Shown here: one piece after another, positions 16,502 through 25,120 of the stretch
How the letters are laid out: the number at the start of each line of letters is the position of its first letter
Numbering within the stretch: the first letter of the stretch is position 1
Source: an uncultured Eubacteriales bacterium
Lineage (GTDB): Bacteria > Bacillota > Clostridia > Oscillospirales > CAG-272
Direction of reading: 5' to 3'
Assembly: GCA_900549725.1 (NCBI GenBank)
Contig: URPL01000019.1
Location: 1 to 32,273, forward strand
DNA length: 32,273 nucleotides
Translations under genes and position numbers: made by a program
Notes under the pieces: generated by a model
Database searches by the model: none
Told to the model about the DNA's origin: nothing
Seen by the model: only the letters and a program-made list of their open reading frames with translations

Positions 16502-16996
16502 TTATTCCTGCGCGACGGTCTCTTCGATGACGACGGTTTGTTCGATTTCTTCGTCATTCGGTGCCGCGGTTTCTTTTTTCTCTTTCTTTTCCTTTTTGGA
16601 ATTTCCGGAGGAAAAGACGGATTTGATCTTGGAGAAAAGCTCGGGCGATTTTTCCATAAAGGCAGATACTGCGGCAAGCCCGTCCGAAGAAGAGGAACCG
16701 CCGAGATTTAAAATATCGGCATCGCCGTTTTCCTTAATGACCAAAAATGCAACGGGAGATACGGTCAGCCCGGTTCCGCCGCCGCCGCCGAAGCCCTGCG
16801 CTCCCGGCTGCTTTTCTTTCTTGCCGGGATAATCAAGCCCGCCGGAGGCAAAGCCCATGGAGACCTTGGAAATCGGGATGATGACGGTGCCCGTGCCGGT
16901 ATCGATCGGCTTGCCGACGACGGTATTTGCATCGATCATTTCCTTCAGATTTGCCAAAGAGCTTTCAATAATGTCGCTGATTTTCGTTTGTGCCAT
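16502..16996 (-). CDS. gerW: GerW-family sporulation protein (YtfJ)
   Basis: The 164-residue product has the GerW/YtfJ pattern: an N-terminal helix ISDIIESSLANLKEMIDANTVVGKPI, strands GTGTVIIPISKVSMGFASGG, a glycine-rich loop (GFGGGGGTGLTVSPVAFLV) and a C-terminal helix. A lysine- and glutamate-rich charged tail follows, longer than in B. subtilis. In Bacillus, YtfJ (GerW) is made in the forespore and is needed for germination with some germinants; the molecular role is unknown. The nearest AAAGG is 14 bases from the ATG, a long spacing. It lies next to the DUF2953 gene, as in other Clostridia and in the Bacillus ytfI-ytfJ pair. Confidence 0.92.
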   Translation of the reverse strand: MAQTKISDIIESSLANLKEMIDANTVVGKPIDTGTGTVIIPISKVSMGFASGGLDYPGKKEKQPGAQGFGGGGGTGLTVSPVAFLVIKENGDADILNLGGSSSSDGLAAVSAFMEKSPELFSKIKSVFSSGNSKKEKKEKKETAAPNDEEIEQTVVIEETVAQE

Positions 16997-17046
16997 TTGC
17001 GTTTACCGTACCTTTCTTTTTGAGCCCAAGCAAAGCGGCCCGGGGC

Positions 17047-17832
17047 TCATGATTTTTTTGCGGTGATTTCTTCCAAAACAGCTGCGCGTGCCGCTGCCTG
17101 CGCTTTTTCTTTTGCCTGCGCCTTTTGCGGATCGCCGCTTGATTTTTCTTCCCCGGAAAGCTGTGCGCCGAGATAGGCTTTCAGCGCGCCGAGTGCGATT
17201 GCGGCAAGCTGCCAAAGCCGCAGGGAAAAACGCAGATCACAGTGAAACTGCGGCTTTTCCGCACAGAAATCGCAGCACAGGGAAATATTGCGCCGATCGG
17301 CGCGGCGCGCAGTCCCGAGGCTCTCCAAAAGCCCGAGAAGCGTATCGAATATACCGGCGGCAGCCCCGTACCACAGGGCGGCGGCGGCGGAATCCGAAGA
17401 GGCAACGACAAGCTGCAGCGAGGCGGTGCGCACTTTCAGATAGCGGCGCAGACGTTTTACCACACCTCCGACAATTTGCAAAAGCAGCGGAAGCTGCTCC
17501 ATGATTTGCTCCATGGTGCCGGGCGGCGCCGCTTTCTTTTGCGCGGCTTTTTTTCGCTTTTGTGCTTTTTTTGTCTCTTTTTTCTGTTTTTTTGCGGCTG
17601 CCTTTGCCGCTTTCTTTTTCAGTTTTTTTGCGCGCTTTTCCAGGCTTTGATCGGTATAGTCCTGCGCGCAGATCGATTTTTCGGGGCGCGGATAAAGCAA
17701 AAACGCAAAGCATAAATAGCGCGCCTTCAAAGAAACGGCGCCGTCGCATCGCAGCCGAAGCGTCACGGGCAGGAAAAACAGGAGCACAAGCGCCGCAAGG
17801 ATGCAAAGCAATACAGTTCCCATAATCTGCAT
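17047..17832 (-). CDS. DUF2953-domain membrane protein (YtfI-like)
   Basis: The 261-residue product has one N-terminal membrane segment (LLCILAALVLLFFLPVTL), a short DUF2953 beginning (LRLRCDGAVSLKARYLCFAFLLYP) and a very lysine- and alanine-rich charged stretch at about 68-105. A second conserved part follows, ending in CDLRFSLRLWQLAAIALGALKAYL, then an alanine-rich tail. DUF2953 proteins are paired with gerW in spore-formers and their function is unknown. The first of two nearby ATG codons is chosen because AAAGGAG lies 13 bases upstream. Gaps are 53 bp to scpB and 50 bp to gerW. Confidence 0.85.
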   Translation of the reverse strand: MQIMGTVLLCILAALVLLFFLPVTLRLRCDGAVSLKARYLCFAFLLYPRPEKSICAQDYTDQSLEKRAKKLKKKAAKAAAKKQKKETKKAQKRKKAAQKKAAPPGTMEQIMEQLPLLLQIVGGVVKRLRRYLKVRTASLQLVVASSDSAAAALWYGAAAGIFDTLLGLLESLGTARRADRRNISLCCDFCAEKPQFHCDLRFSLRLWQLAAIALGALKAYLGAQLSGEEKSSGDPQKAQAKEKAQAAARAAVLEEITAKKS

Positions 17833-17885
17833 AGCTTTTCGATCGCTCCTTTCTTTTTGTGCCGCGCGGTTTGCGGGCGGCGAGT

Positions 17886-18572
17886 TTACGGCGCCTTTGC
17901 AGCGCCTGCCTCCGCAGCTTTTGCAGCGTCGGCGGGCCCGGATTGCTCCGCTGCCGGGGTCTGATCAATGGGCAGGGCAAGCTGCTCGGGGGCGCCGCCC
18001 TGCAAAAACAGGTCAGCCGGGGGGAGTTGATCCAAGGAGGAGAGCCCGAATACCATCAAAAAGGTCGGCGTGGTACCGTAAAGCATCGGGCGCCCGGGGG
18101 CATCCAGCCGCCCTTTCGGAGCGATGAGCCCCTTTTCCAGCAGCGAATTGATCGTATAGGCGCTATCCACCCCGCGCACCTCATCCACATATCCGCGGGT
18201 GACGGGCTGATTATATGCAATGATCGCAATCGTTTCCAAAGAGGAGCGGGAAAGATTGCCGCCGCGGCGAATGCCGAGTGCCGCGCGAATGTATTCGCGG
18301 TATGCCTCTTTTGTGACAAGCTGGCAAAAATCCTGCAGAATCAGCAGCTGAATGCCGCGCCCTTCATAGTCGCTTAGATGCGCCTCGCAAAGCTTTTTCA
18401 CGGCAGAGGGCGTCATGGAGCACAGCTCCGCAAGCTTTTGCAGCGGCAGGGGATGCCCTGCCGCAAAAAGGCATGCCTCAATGATGCGAAACGCTTCCTC
18501 GGGCGAGGGAGCTTCGGCGGCATCGGCAGCAAGCCCGGCAGGCTCTTTTTTGACCGATTCGTTTTGTTCCAT
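17886..18572 (-). CDS. scpB: Segregation and condensation protein B
   Basis: ScpB is the kite-type winged-helix subunit that dimerises on ScpA and regulates the SMC condensin complex in chromosome compaction and segregation. The 228-residue product shows two winged-helix domains: EAFRIIEACLFAAGHPLPLQKLAELCSM near the N-terminus, and SSLETIAIIAYNQPVTRGYVDEVRGVDS followed by LLEKGLIAPKGRLDAPGRPMLYGTT. The C-terminal 40 residues are Ala/Pro-rich and variable. AAAGGA precedes the start, 15 bp after the scpA stop. Confidence 0.95.
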   Translation of the reverse strand: MEQNESVKKEPAGLAADAAEAPSPEEAFRIIEACLFAAGHPLPLQKLAELCSMTPSAVKKLCEAHLSDYEGRGIQLLILQDFCQLVTKEAYREYIRAALGIRRGGNLSRSSLETIAIIAYNQPVTRGYVDEVRGVDSAYTINSLLEKGLIAPKGRLDAPGRPMLYGTTPTFLMVFGLSSLDQLPPADLFLQGGAPEQLALPIDQTPAAEQSGPADAAKAAEAGAAKAP

Positions 18573-18587
18573 CGTTTATTCGTCCTT

Positions 18588-19370
18588 TTATTCAAATTCG
18601 GAAAGAGCATCGCCCATGGAAAGGGCGCCCTCTTCATCTTTCAGGGTGCAGTATAGCTCCTCCGTCGGCTCGGCAGCGTTTTCCTGCCATGTGATATTTT
18701 TTTCGATTGTGACATGCCCCTCTTTGATCAGGGAGAGCAGCGCGATAAAGGTTGCAACAACCTCGGCGCGGGAAGAAGCCTCTGAAAACAGGGTCTCAAA
18801 TTCCGTGCGGCGTACGGTATGCAGCTTTTTTACAATCCGCTGCAGCATGGCGGGAATCGGCACGATCACGCGCTGAATGATCGGGGAGATGGTGCTCATG
18901 GGTTCGGCGCGGCGCACCTCTTTTTTGGTGAGCAGGCGCGCAAGCGCTTCCTCCAAAAGACGGATATCCTGCGGGGCGATATAGTGGTCGTCCGAGGGCA
19001 ACTCGTCTGTTTCCTTCGCCATGCGGCGGCCGTAAATTGCAAATTGTTCTTCAAAAAAGGAGGCTGCCTCTTTTGCGCGGCGATATTCCAGCAGCGCCTG
19101 CGCCAGTCGCTCGCGGGGGTCTTCCTCCTCGGGTTCGATCTTCGGCAGCAGCATGCGGCTTTTGATAAACATCAGCTCTGACGCCATGACGATGAATTCC
19201 CCCGCAATTTCCATGTCCATTGCCCGCATTTTTTCAAGATATTCCATATACTGATCGAAAATGACGGAAATGCGGATATCGCAGATATCCATCTTGTTTT
19301 TCATGATCAGCGCGAGCAGAAGGTCCAGCGGTCCCTCAAATGTCTCAATTTTATAGGTGAGCTCTTCCAT
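18588..19370 (-). CDS. scpA: Segregation and condensation protein A
   Basis: ScpA is the kleisin that bridges the SMC head domains. The 260-residue product has the N-terminal FEGPLDLLLALIMKNKMDICDI, the helical IAGEFIVMASELMFIKSRMLLP segment and a C-terminal winged helix (TRRTEFETLF-like, VVATFIALLSLIKEGHVTIEK), all typical. AAAGG precedes the ATG. It sits 26 bp after the site-2-type protease gene and 15 bp before scpB, a common Clostridial order. Confidence 0.95.
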   Translation of the reverse strand: MEELTYKIETFEGPLDLLLALIMKNKMDICDIRISVIFDQYMEYLEKMRAMDMEIAGEFIVMASELMFIKSRMLLPKIEPEEEDPRERLAQALLEYRRAKEAASFFEEQFAIYGRRMAKETDELPSDDHYIAPQDIRLLEEALARLLTKKEVRRAEPMSTISPIIQRVIVPIPAMLQRIVKKLHTVRRTEFETLFSEASSRAEVVATFIALLSLIKEGHVTIEKNITWQENAAEPTEELYCTLKDEEGALSMGDALSEFE

Positions 19371-19396
19371 TGTCGCATCCTTTCAAAGGCAATCCC

Positions 19397-20113
19397 TCAA
19401 ACTCTGAAAAACGGGAGCCGCTCAAGCAGCCAGAACATGCCGTTGATGATGCCGTTTGTCACATAGCCGAGCGGGACGGAGATAAGATTGCTGCCGAGCA
19501 CGAGCAAAAGCAGCATGCCGATATAGATATATTGCTCATAGCGCATGATCGTGTAATACCATTTTGCCGGCAGCAAAAGGCCAAACAGCCGCGAACCGTC
19601 AAAGGGCGGAATGGGGAGCATGTTGAACACTGCAAGGCTGACATTGAGTGAGACGAACATCAGCGCAAACTGTACGGAATAATAAATAACAGAGGAAGCA
19701 AAGTTACCGTCGGCGGTAATATAGCCGCTTTGAATCAGCCCGGCTTTGGTATAAATCAGGTACAGCACACAATAAATAATACAGCCGAGAAAGCCGAGGC
19801 AAAGATTGGAGAGCGGTCCGGCAAGCGCGGTGAGCGCCATGTCGCGCCGGGGCTTTTTAAAATTGCGGCTGTTGACCGGTACCGGCTTTGCCCAGCCCAC
19901 GCCGCACAGCAGCATGGCAATGGCGCCGAGCGGATCCAGATGCTTTAAGGGGTTCAGCGTCACACGGCCGAATGCCCGCGCGGTATGATCCCCAAGCTTA
20001 TCCGCAGCAAGAGCATGGCAGCATTCGTGCACGCAAAGCGCGATCAGAATAACCGGGATGCGCAGCAAAAACATCGGCAGATCCGAAAAAAGCGATACAA
20101 ATCTTGAAAACAT
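19397..20113 (-). CDS. Site-2 protease family (M50) membrane metalloprotease
   Basis: This 238-residue integral membrane protein has five or so hydrophobic segments. The zinc-binding HECCH motif (H29, E30, H33) lies in the first membrane helix, and the third-ligand motif NMLPIPPFDGSRL in a later one. LNPLKHLDPLGAIAML and ALAGPLSNL are typical of the short S2P subgroup without a PDZ domain, related to Bacillus YwhC and distinct from SpoIVFB and RseP. These enzymes cut membrane-embedded peptides; the substrate is unknown. AGGAG precedes the ATG. Position between engB and scpA in the same direction suggests cotranscription. Confidence 0.9.
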   Translation of the reverse strand: MFSRFVSLFSDLPMFLLRIPVILIALCVHECCHALAADKLGDHTARAFGRVTLNPLKHLDPLGAIAMLLCGVGWAKPVPVNSRNFKKPRRDMALTALAGPLSNLCLGFLGCIIYCVLYLIYTKAGLIQSGYITADGNFASSVIYYSVQFALMFVSLNVSLAVFNMLPIPPFDGSRLFGLLLPAKWYYTIMRYEQYIYIGMLLLLVLGSNLISVPLGYVTNGIINGMFWLLERLPFFRV

Positions 20114-20130
20114 GAGAAGGCTCCTGTTCT

Positions 20131-20772
20131 TTACCGTGTTTGCCCGGCGGGGGCGATTTCTTTTCCGAGCATATGAAAAATTGCATCAAATACCGCCTCG
20201 CGCCCCTGCCCCGTGTGCGAAGAAAAGGGAATCACGCGCGTGCCGCGCAGGATCATGCGGTCATTTTCAAGCGCTTTCAGCGCGGCGGCGCGGTTGGTTG
20301 CGTTGAGCTTGTCTGCCTTGGTTGCGACGATGATATAGGGCATGCGCTCTTCATAGAGCCATTTCAGCATCACATCGTCGTCCTTCGTGGGGCCGACCTT
20401 GAGATCTATGAGCTGCACGACGAGGCGCAGCGCTTCGTTTTTGCGAAAATAGCTGTCCGTCAGCTTCGACCAGCGCTGCTTATCCTGCGGGGGGCGTTTG
20501 GCAAAGCCGTAACCGGGCAGATCCACAAGATAGAAGGCATGATCGATATCATAAAAGTTGACGGTGATGGTTTTTCCGGGCTCGGAGCTGACGCGCGCCA
20601 GCTTTTTGCGCCCCAGCAGCGTATTGATCAGCGAGCTTTTTCCGACATTGGATCTGCCGGAAAAGGCAAACTGCGGCAGCCCGTCGCACGGGAACTGCTC
20701 GCGAAGCCCTGCCGTTGTGCAGAGCGCGGCATTCTGCAAATTCACGCCTGCGATTTTAGCGGTGTGTTCCAT
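20131..20772 (-). CDS. engB: Ribosome biogenesis GTP-binding protein YsxC/YihA
   Basis: This 213-residue essential GTPase is needed for assembly of the 50S ribosomal subunit. G1 is GRSNVGKSS, G3 is DLPGYG followed by FAKRP, and G4 is TKADK; a C-terminal IPFSSHTGQG gives the G5 position. The length is typical. AAAAGGA precedes the ATG. It follows lon by 39 bp, the same order as lonA-ysxC in B. subtilis. Confidence 0.96.
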   Translation of the reverse strand: MEHTAKIAGVNLQNAALCTTAGLREQFPCDGLPQFAFSGRSNVGKSSLINTLLGRKKLARVSSEPGKTITVNFYDIDHAFYLVDLPGYGFAKRPPQDKQRWSKLTDSYFRKNEALRLVVQLIDLKVGPTKDDDVMLKWLYEERMPYIIVATKADKLNATNRAAALKALENDRMILRGTRVIPFSSHTGQGREAVFDAIFHMLGKEIAPAGQTR

Positions 20773-20811
20773 GGTGAAATCCTTTTCTTTCTCTCCGCGT
20801 GGTTCAAATCG

Positions 20812-23274
20812 TTATCGGTTTGCGGCGTCGGCGCGGATGCTTTCCGCAGCTTTTTTTGCCAGTACGGGAGCGGCATGCCGCTTTTTCGGCTTGTGTTCCG
20901 GCCTTGGCAGAAGAACCTCGGTAAGAATCTGATCGACGGTTTTAACCGGGATCAGGCGCAGCACCGCACGCACCGCGGGATCGAGCTCATCAAGATCCGG
21001 CAGATTTTTCTCCGGGAAATACACAACACGCACGCCCGCGCGCACCGCAGCCATGGTCTTTTCGCGCAAGCCGCCGATGGGCAGCACATGGCCCCGCAGC
21101 GTGATCTCCCCGGTCATGGCGATGTCGCGCCGCACGGGTCTTCCGGAAAGCTCGCTGACCAGCGCCGTGATCATTGTGACACCGGCGGAGGGGCCGTCCT
21201 TCGGAATGGCGCCCTCGGGCACATGAATATGCACATCCTTCTTTTGCGCAAAATCGGGTGCAATGCCGTATTCCTCGGCATGGGCGCGCACATAGCTGAA
21301 CGCAGCCCTTGCGGATTCCTTCATTACATCGCCCAAAGACCCCGTCAATTCGATTTTTCCGCTGCCGGGGAGGCTGAGCGCTTCGATTTTCAGCATATCG
21401 CCGCCGCTTTCGGTCCAGGCAAGGCCGTTCACCTCGCCGACCTCGTCCAGGGCGGAAATGCCGTCCTGCAGAACCTTGGGTCTGCCCAAGAGCTGCGTGA
21501 CCTTTTTCGGGGTCAGGCGGATTTCTTTTGCGCCTGTCTGCTCCATCTCCATTACGCACTTGCGCAGCAGGGAGGCAAGCTCGCGCTCCAAATTGCGCAC
21601 GCCGCTTTCCCGTGTGTATTTTTCAATCAGGGTCAAAACGGCACCGTCGGTCATATGTACCGCCGTTTTGTCAAGCCCGTGCCGCAGGAGCTGCTTTGGC
21701 AGCAGGTGGTGCCGCAGAATTTTACATTTTTCATCCTTGGAATAGGAGGAAAGCTCTATAATTTCCACGCGGTCGAGCAGGGGAGCGGGGATGGTTTCCA
21801 GGGTGTTTGCCGTGGCAAAGAACACGCAGTCCGAAAGGTCCAGCGGGATTTCCATAAAGTGATCGCGGAAGGTACGGTTTTGCTCCGGGTCGAGCACCTC
21901 AAGGAGCGCGGAGGCGGGGTCGCCGTGCGCATCGCGTGTGAGCTTATCAAGCTCATCCAAAAGAATGAGCGGGTTTGTCACGCCGCTTTGCGTGACGGCG
22001 CTCACAATTCTGCCCGGCATGGAGCCCACATAGGTTTTGCGGTGCCCGCGAATATCCGCCTCGTCGCGGATGCCGCCCAGCGCAACGCGCACGAATTTTC
22101 GGTTCATCGCCTGCGCAACGGAGGCGGCAATCGAGCTTTTGCCGACGCCCGGAGGGCCTACAAGGCATAAAATCTGGCTGTCAAGCTGCGGGCTTTTTGC
22201 CTTGACGGCAAGGTATTCCAAAATCCGTTTTTTCACCTTTTCCAGCCCGTCGTGATCGCGGTCGAGAATTTTCCGTGCCGCCGCCACATCGACGCAGTCC
22301 TGCGTCTGCTTGCCGAACGGATAATCAAGACAAATATCAAGATAATTGCGCAACACGCTGCTCTCCGCGCTGCCGAAGGGCATTTTGGAAAGGCGGCGCA
22401 GCTCTTTTTGCAGCTTTGCGGTGACCTCTTCGGGGGCAAAGGGCGCAATGGCTTCGATGCGGGACTGATATTCTCCGATATCGTCGGCATCTTCGTAAAA
22501 TTCCCCGTCCTCTTCCTCCTCCGCCGCGCCGCCGCGCCCGAGTTCGTTTTGAATGACGCGCAGCTGCTCGCGCAGGAAAAATTCCTTTTGGCTGCGCTCC
22601 ACCTGCTCTTTCACGCGCTTGTGAATGTTTTTCTGCAGCTCTAAAATTTCCGTGTCGCCCAGCAAAAGCGAAGCGACCGTGCGCAGCCGCTCAAAAGGAT
22701 CCGTTGCGTCGATGATTTTTTGCTTTTGCTCCGGGTTTTGCAGAATGTGCATGGCGATAAAGTCGGCAAGAGGGCCGCTTTGCTCCAGCGCGTCCACCGC
22801 CGCCTGCAGCTCGGCGGAGGGGCGGCTCGGAAGCGCCCTGGTATAGCGCGCATAAATCGACTGCACCTCGCGAATCAGCGCCAGTTCCGCGGCGGGATCC
22901 CGAGCGGGCTCCTCCGCAATTGAAAACACGGTCGCATAAAACGAGCCTTCTCCCTTTTTGAGATACCGCAGAGCATGTGCGCGGCAAACGCCGCGCAAAA
23001 GCAGCTGCAGGGTACCGTCCGGACGGACGATGATCTGCTCAATAGAGGCAAGACAGCCGTTACCATATAAATCGCTCGGGGTGCGGACCGCTTCGCGATC
23101 CGGCAGCATCGCCGTGCAAAACAGGGGCTTTGCATGGCGAAAAGCGCTTTTGCAGGCTGGGACAAGCTCCTTGCGGTCCATTTCGATGCTGACGCTGTTC
23201 AGCGGAAAGACGCAGGGGCTTTTGGTCGGAATGCAAATTGTTGTGAGAATGCTTTGATGATTGAGTTCGGTCAT
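20812..23274 (-). CDS. lon: ATP-dependent Lon protease (endopeptidase La)
   Basis: Lon degrades misfolded and regulatory proteins in the cytoplasm. The start at 23274 is chosen for the GAAAGG site and the family-like MTELNHQSILTT; an upstream in-frame ATG at 23331 adds 19 unrelated residues across the leader. The 820-residue chain has the N-terminal LON domain, a long coiled helix region with VERSQKEFFLREQLRVIQNELG, an AAA+ module with Walker A GPPGVGKS (about 373-380) and Walker B ILLDELDK, and the serine-lysine protease domain with KDGPSAGVTM (S696) and K739. The 43-residue distance between the catalytic pair equals that of E. coli Lon. A basic C-terminal tail of about 25 residues extends past the usual end. 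Confidence 0.97.
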   Translation of the reverse strand: MTELNHQSILTTICIPTKSPCVFPLNSVSIEMDRKELVPACKSAFRHAKPLFCTAMLPDREAVRTPSDLYGNGCLASIEQIIVRPDGTLQLLLRGVCRAHALRYLKKGEGSFYATVFSIAEEPARDPAAELALIREVQSIYARYTRALPSRPSAELQAAVDALEQSGPLADFIAMHILQNPEQKQKIIDATDPFERLRTVASLLLGDTEILELQKNIHKRVKEQVERSQKEFFLREQLRVIQNELGRGGAAEEEEDGEFYEDADDIGEYQSRIEAIAPFAPEEVTAKLQKELRRLSKMPFGSAESSVLRNYLDICLDYPFGKQTQDCVDVAAARKILDRDHDGLEKVKKRILEYLAVKAKSPQLDSQILCLVGPPGVGKSSIAASVAQAMNRKFVRVALGGIRDEADIRGHRKTYVGSMPGRIVSAVTQSGVTNPLILLDELDKLTRDAHGDPASALLEVLDPEQNRTFRDHFMEIPLDLSDCVFFATANTLETIPAPLLDRVEIIELSSYSKDEKCKILRHHLLPKQLLRHGLDKTAVHMTDGAVLTLIEKYTRESGVRNLERELASLLRKCVMEMEQTGAKEIRLTPKKVTQLLGRPKVLQDGISALDEVGEVNGLAWTESGGDMLKIEALSLPGSGKIELTGSLGDVMKESARAAFSYVRAHAEEYGIAPDFAQKKDVHIHVPEGAIPKDGPSAGVTMITALVSELSGRPVRRDIAMTGEITLRGHVLPIGGLREKTMAAVRAGVRVVYFPEKNLPDLDELDPAVRAVLRLIPVKTVDQILTEVLLPRPEHKPKKRHAAPVLAKKAAESIRADAANR

Positions 23275-23334
23275 TGCTAAGCCTTTCTTCTCTTGAAAAT
23301 GCCGTGAGTATTTGAGGATATATCGATTCATAGT

Positions 23335-23343
23335 ATTATACCA
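23335..23343 (-). promoter_or_regulatory. Extended -10 promoter of lon
   Basis: On the minus strand TGGTATAAT is a perfect extended -10 element, about 60 bases before the lon start. No good -35 is seen; instead an imperfect GC-rich inverted repeat (23347-23367, with GCGC arms around TGCG) covers that position. No CIRCE or CtsR-type operator was recognised. Confidence 0.65.
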
Positions 23344-23367
23344 TAAACCGCGCTGCGGCGCTACGGT

Positions 23368-23519
23368 TTTGCGGTGAAATTTACAATTCGTTAAGAAAGG
23401 AAAACGCGCATGGGCCGCGGTACGGTGCGAAAATGTTGAGATGATGTTTTGAATGTGTGAACTGGGTGAAAAAACATATGAAAATTCGGCGCAGTCTTTT
23501 TTTGTTTACAAATATGTCA
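23368..23519. other. Intergenic DNA between lon and the solute-binding protein gene
   Basis: The stretch holds no coding region with a ribosome binding site. It is A/T-rich in places and could carry control sites for the binding-protein promoter at 23520. No catabolite-response element or other named operator was recognised. Confidence 0.4.
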
Positions 23520-23548
23520 TTGACAAGGCACAACATGGCGGGTAAAAT
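23520..23548 (+). promoter_or_regulatory. Strong sigma-A type promoter of the solute-binding lipoprotein gene
   Basis: A perfect TTGACA (23520-23525) is followed 17 bp later by TAAAAT (23543-23548), about 45 bp before the ATG. Confidence 0.85.
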
Positions 23549-23593
23549 GAGAATGTAAAACAAAGGTAACTCATTGAAGGGAGATTCAATTCT

Positions 23594-25102
23594 ATGAAAC
23601 AAAAAAAGACGACCAGACTTCTGGCGATTCTTTTCGCGCTTCTGATGGTGCTCCCGTTTGTGCTTGTTTCGTGTAAAGACGATACAAAGCCGACGGACAA
23701 TTCCACGTCCAAGGGCGGTTCCACCGCGGATGACAGCAGAGTGCCCTCCGGCATTCCCGATACGTTTGACTACGGCGGGAAGACGTTTACCATCTGTGTC
23801 GCATCCGGCGGATGGGGCAGCGACGGCGACGATATGTGGCGCGAGGAAAACAGCAGCAGCGCAGGCGACCCGATTTATGACGCGATCATTGAGAGAAACA
23901 ACAAGCTCAGTGAAGGCTACGGGATTGACCTTGGCAAGCCCTACGGTCTTGGCGTGCAGGACGGCGCATATGCGCTGATCAAGAACAGCCTTGACAGTAA
24001 CGACGGCGCATTCCAGGCAATTTCCACCCGCGCGAGCGACTGTGTCAACCTGGCGCTCACCGGCTATCTTGCCGATGTCAATGAGATCAGCTCCATCAAC
24101 CCGCAGAACGAGTGGTGGGACGACAAGATGGTCAACGAGTGCACGCTGAACGATAAGCTTTACTTCCTTGTCGGTGATTACCGCAACAACGAAAAGGAAG
24201 CAACCTATGCCATCGCATTCAATAAGAGCATGTACGCGCGCAATATGAATGACGCCGCGTTCGGCGCAGACGGCAAGAGCCTTTACGATATCGTTAATGC
24301 GGGCGAGTGGACTTTCGATAAGATGGTCACCATGGCAGCCTATGTCGGCAACGATGTTGACGGTAACCAAAAATATGATGAAAACGATGTATACGGTCTG
24401 AGCTATCCGCAGTGCTCTTATGTCGGCTTCCTCGGTGCTGCCGGCATCAAGCTCGGTCGCATCAACAACGAAGCAGATCCTCCTATGGAGGTTGCGTTCA
24501 ACAACGATAAGACCTACGGTTTTTGGAGAGATCTGATCGATATGACCAAGGGCAACTGGTCCTTCAACTGGCACCTGACCTATGTTGCAAAGCGTTTCAC
24601 CATGTTCTATAACAATCAGGTTTTGTTCATGGCGGACTATATGGAACAGATTGAAAACCTGCGTGCAGGCGATTCCAACTTTGAGTTCGGTATTGTTCCG
24701 TTCCCCAAGTATGACACCGCGCAGGCAGAATATATCTCTCCCGTGCATGAATACGGCACGAACTTCCTTTGCATCCCGATCGCAAACGGCGACCTTGAAA
24801 ACACCGGATATGTTCTTGAGGCTCTGAACTATGAATCCATGTACACCCTCAAGCCCGCATTCTATGACAAGGTGCTGCTTGGCAACCTCACGCGTGATGA
24901 AGAATCCGAGCCGATGCTCGACCTCATCTATAAGACCCGCGCATATGACTTCGGTTTGATTTCCAACTGGGGCGGCTTCAACGACAGACTGCTTCTGATG
25001 TTCAACAACCAGAACCCGAACATGGCGTCTACGTTCACCTCGTTCCAGGCTCGTATCCAAACCTCCATTGAAAAAGCATTCGATCAGTACGAAGTCAACT
25101 GA
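23594..25102 (+). CDS. Extracellular solute-binding lipoprotein (ABC family 1, probably sugar)
   Basis: The 502-residue product begins with a basic N-terminus, a hydrophobic core and lipobox LVSC (C27), so it should be anchored to the outer face of the membrane. A Ser/Thr/Asp-rich linker (28-50) leads into a family-1 binding-protein fold, with FDYGGKTFTICVASG at the start and GEWTFDKMVTMA and GIVPFPKYD later. An EF-hand-like loop D254-D256-N258-K260-D262-D265 matches the calcium site often seen in large oligosaccharide-binding proteins. No permease or ATPase gene is nearby, so its transporter is elsewhere. Lysine is mostly AAG and codon choice is uniform, as in nifJ, suggesting high expression. 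GAAGGGAG precedes the ATG. The ligand is not known. Confidence 0.9.
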   Translation: MKQKKTTRLLAILFALLMVLPFVLVSCKDDTKPTDNSTSKGGSTADDSRVPSGIPDTFDYGGKTFTICVASGGWGSDGDDMWREENSSSAGDPIYDAIIERNNKLSEGYGIDLGKPYGLGVQDGAYALIKNSLDSNDGAFQAISTRASDCVNLALTGYLADVNEISSINPQNEWWDDKMVNECTLNDKLYFLVGDYRNNEKEATYAIAFNKSMYARNMNDAAFGADGKSLYDIVNAGEWTFDKMVTMAAYVGNDVDGNQKYDENDVYGLSYPQCSYVGFLGAAGIKLGRINNEADPPMEVAFNNDKTYGFWRDLIDMTKGNWSFNWHLTYVAKRFTMFYNNQVLFMADYMEQIENLRAGDSNFEFGIVPFPKYDTAQAEYISPVHEYGTNFLCIPIANGDLENTGYVLEALNYESMYTLKPAFYDKVLLGNLTRDEESEPMLDLIYKTRAYDFGLISNWGGFNDRLLLMFNNQNPNMASTFTSFQARIQTSIEKAFDQYEVN

Positions 25103-25120
25103 TTGCAAAACGAATTTAAA

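Noticed and set aside
20140..22170. 676-codon plus-strand open frame opposite engB and lon
   Set aside because: Antisense shadow of two well-identified genes, no start signal and no recognisable domain.
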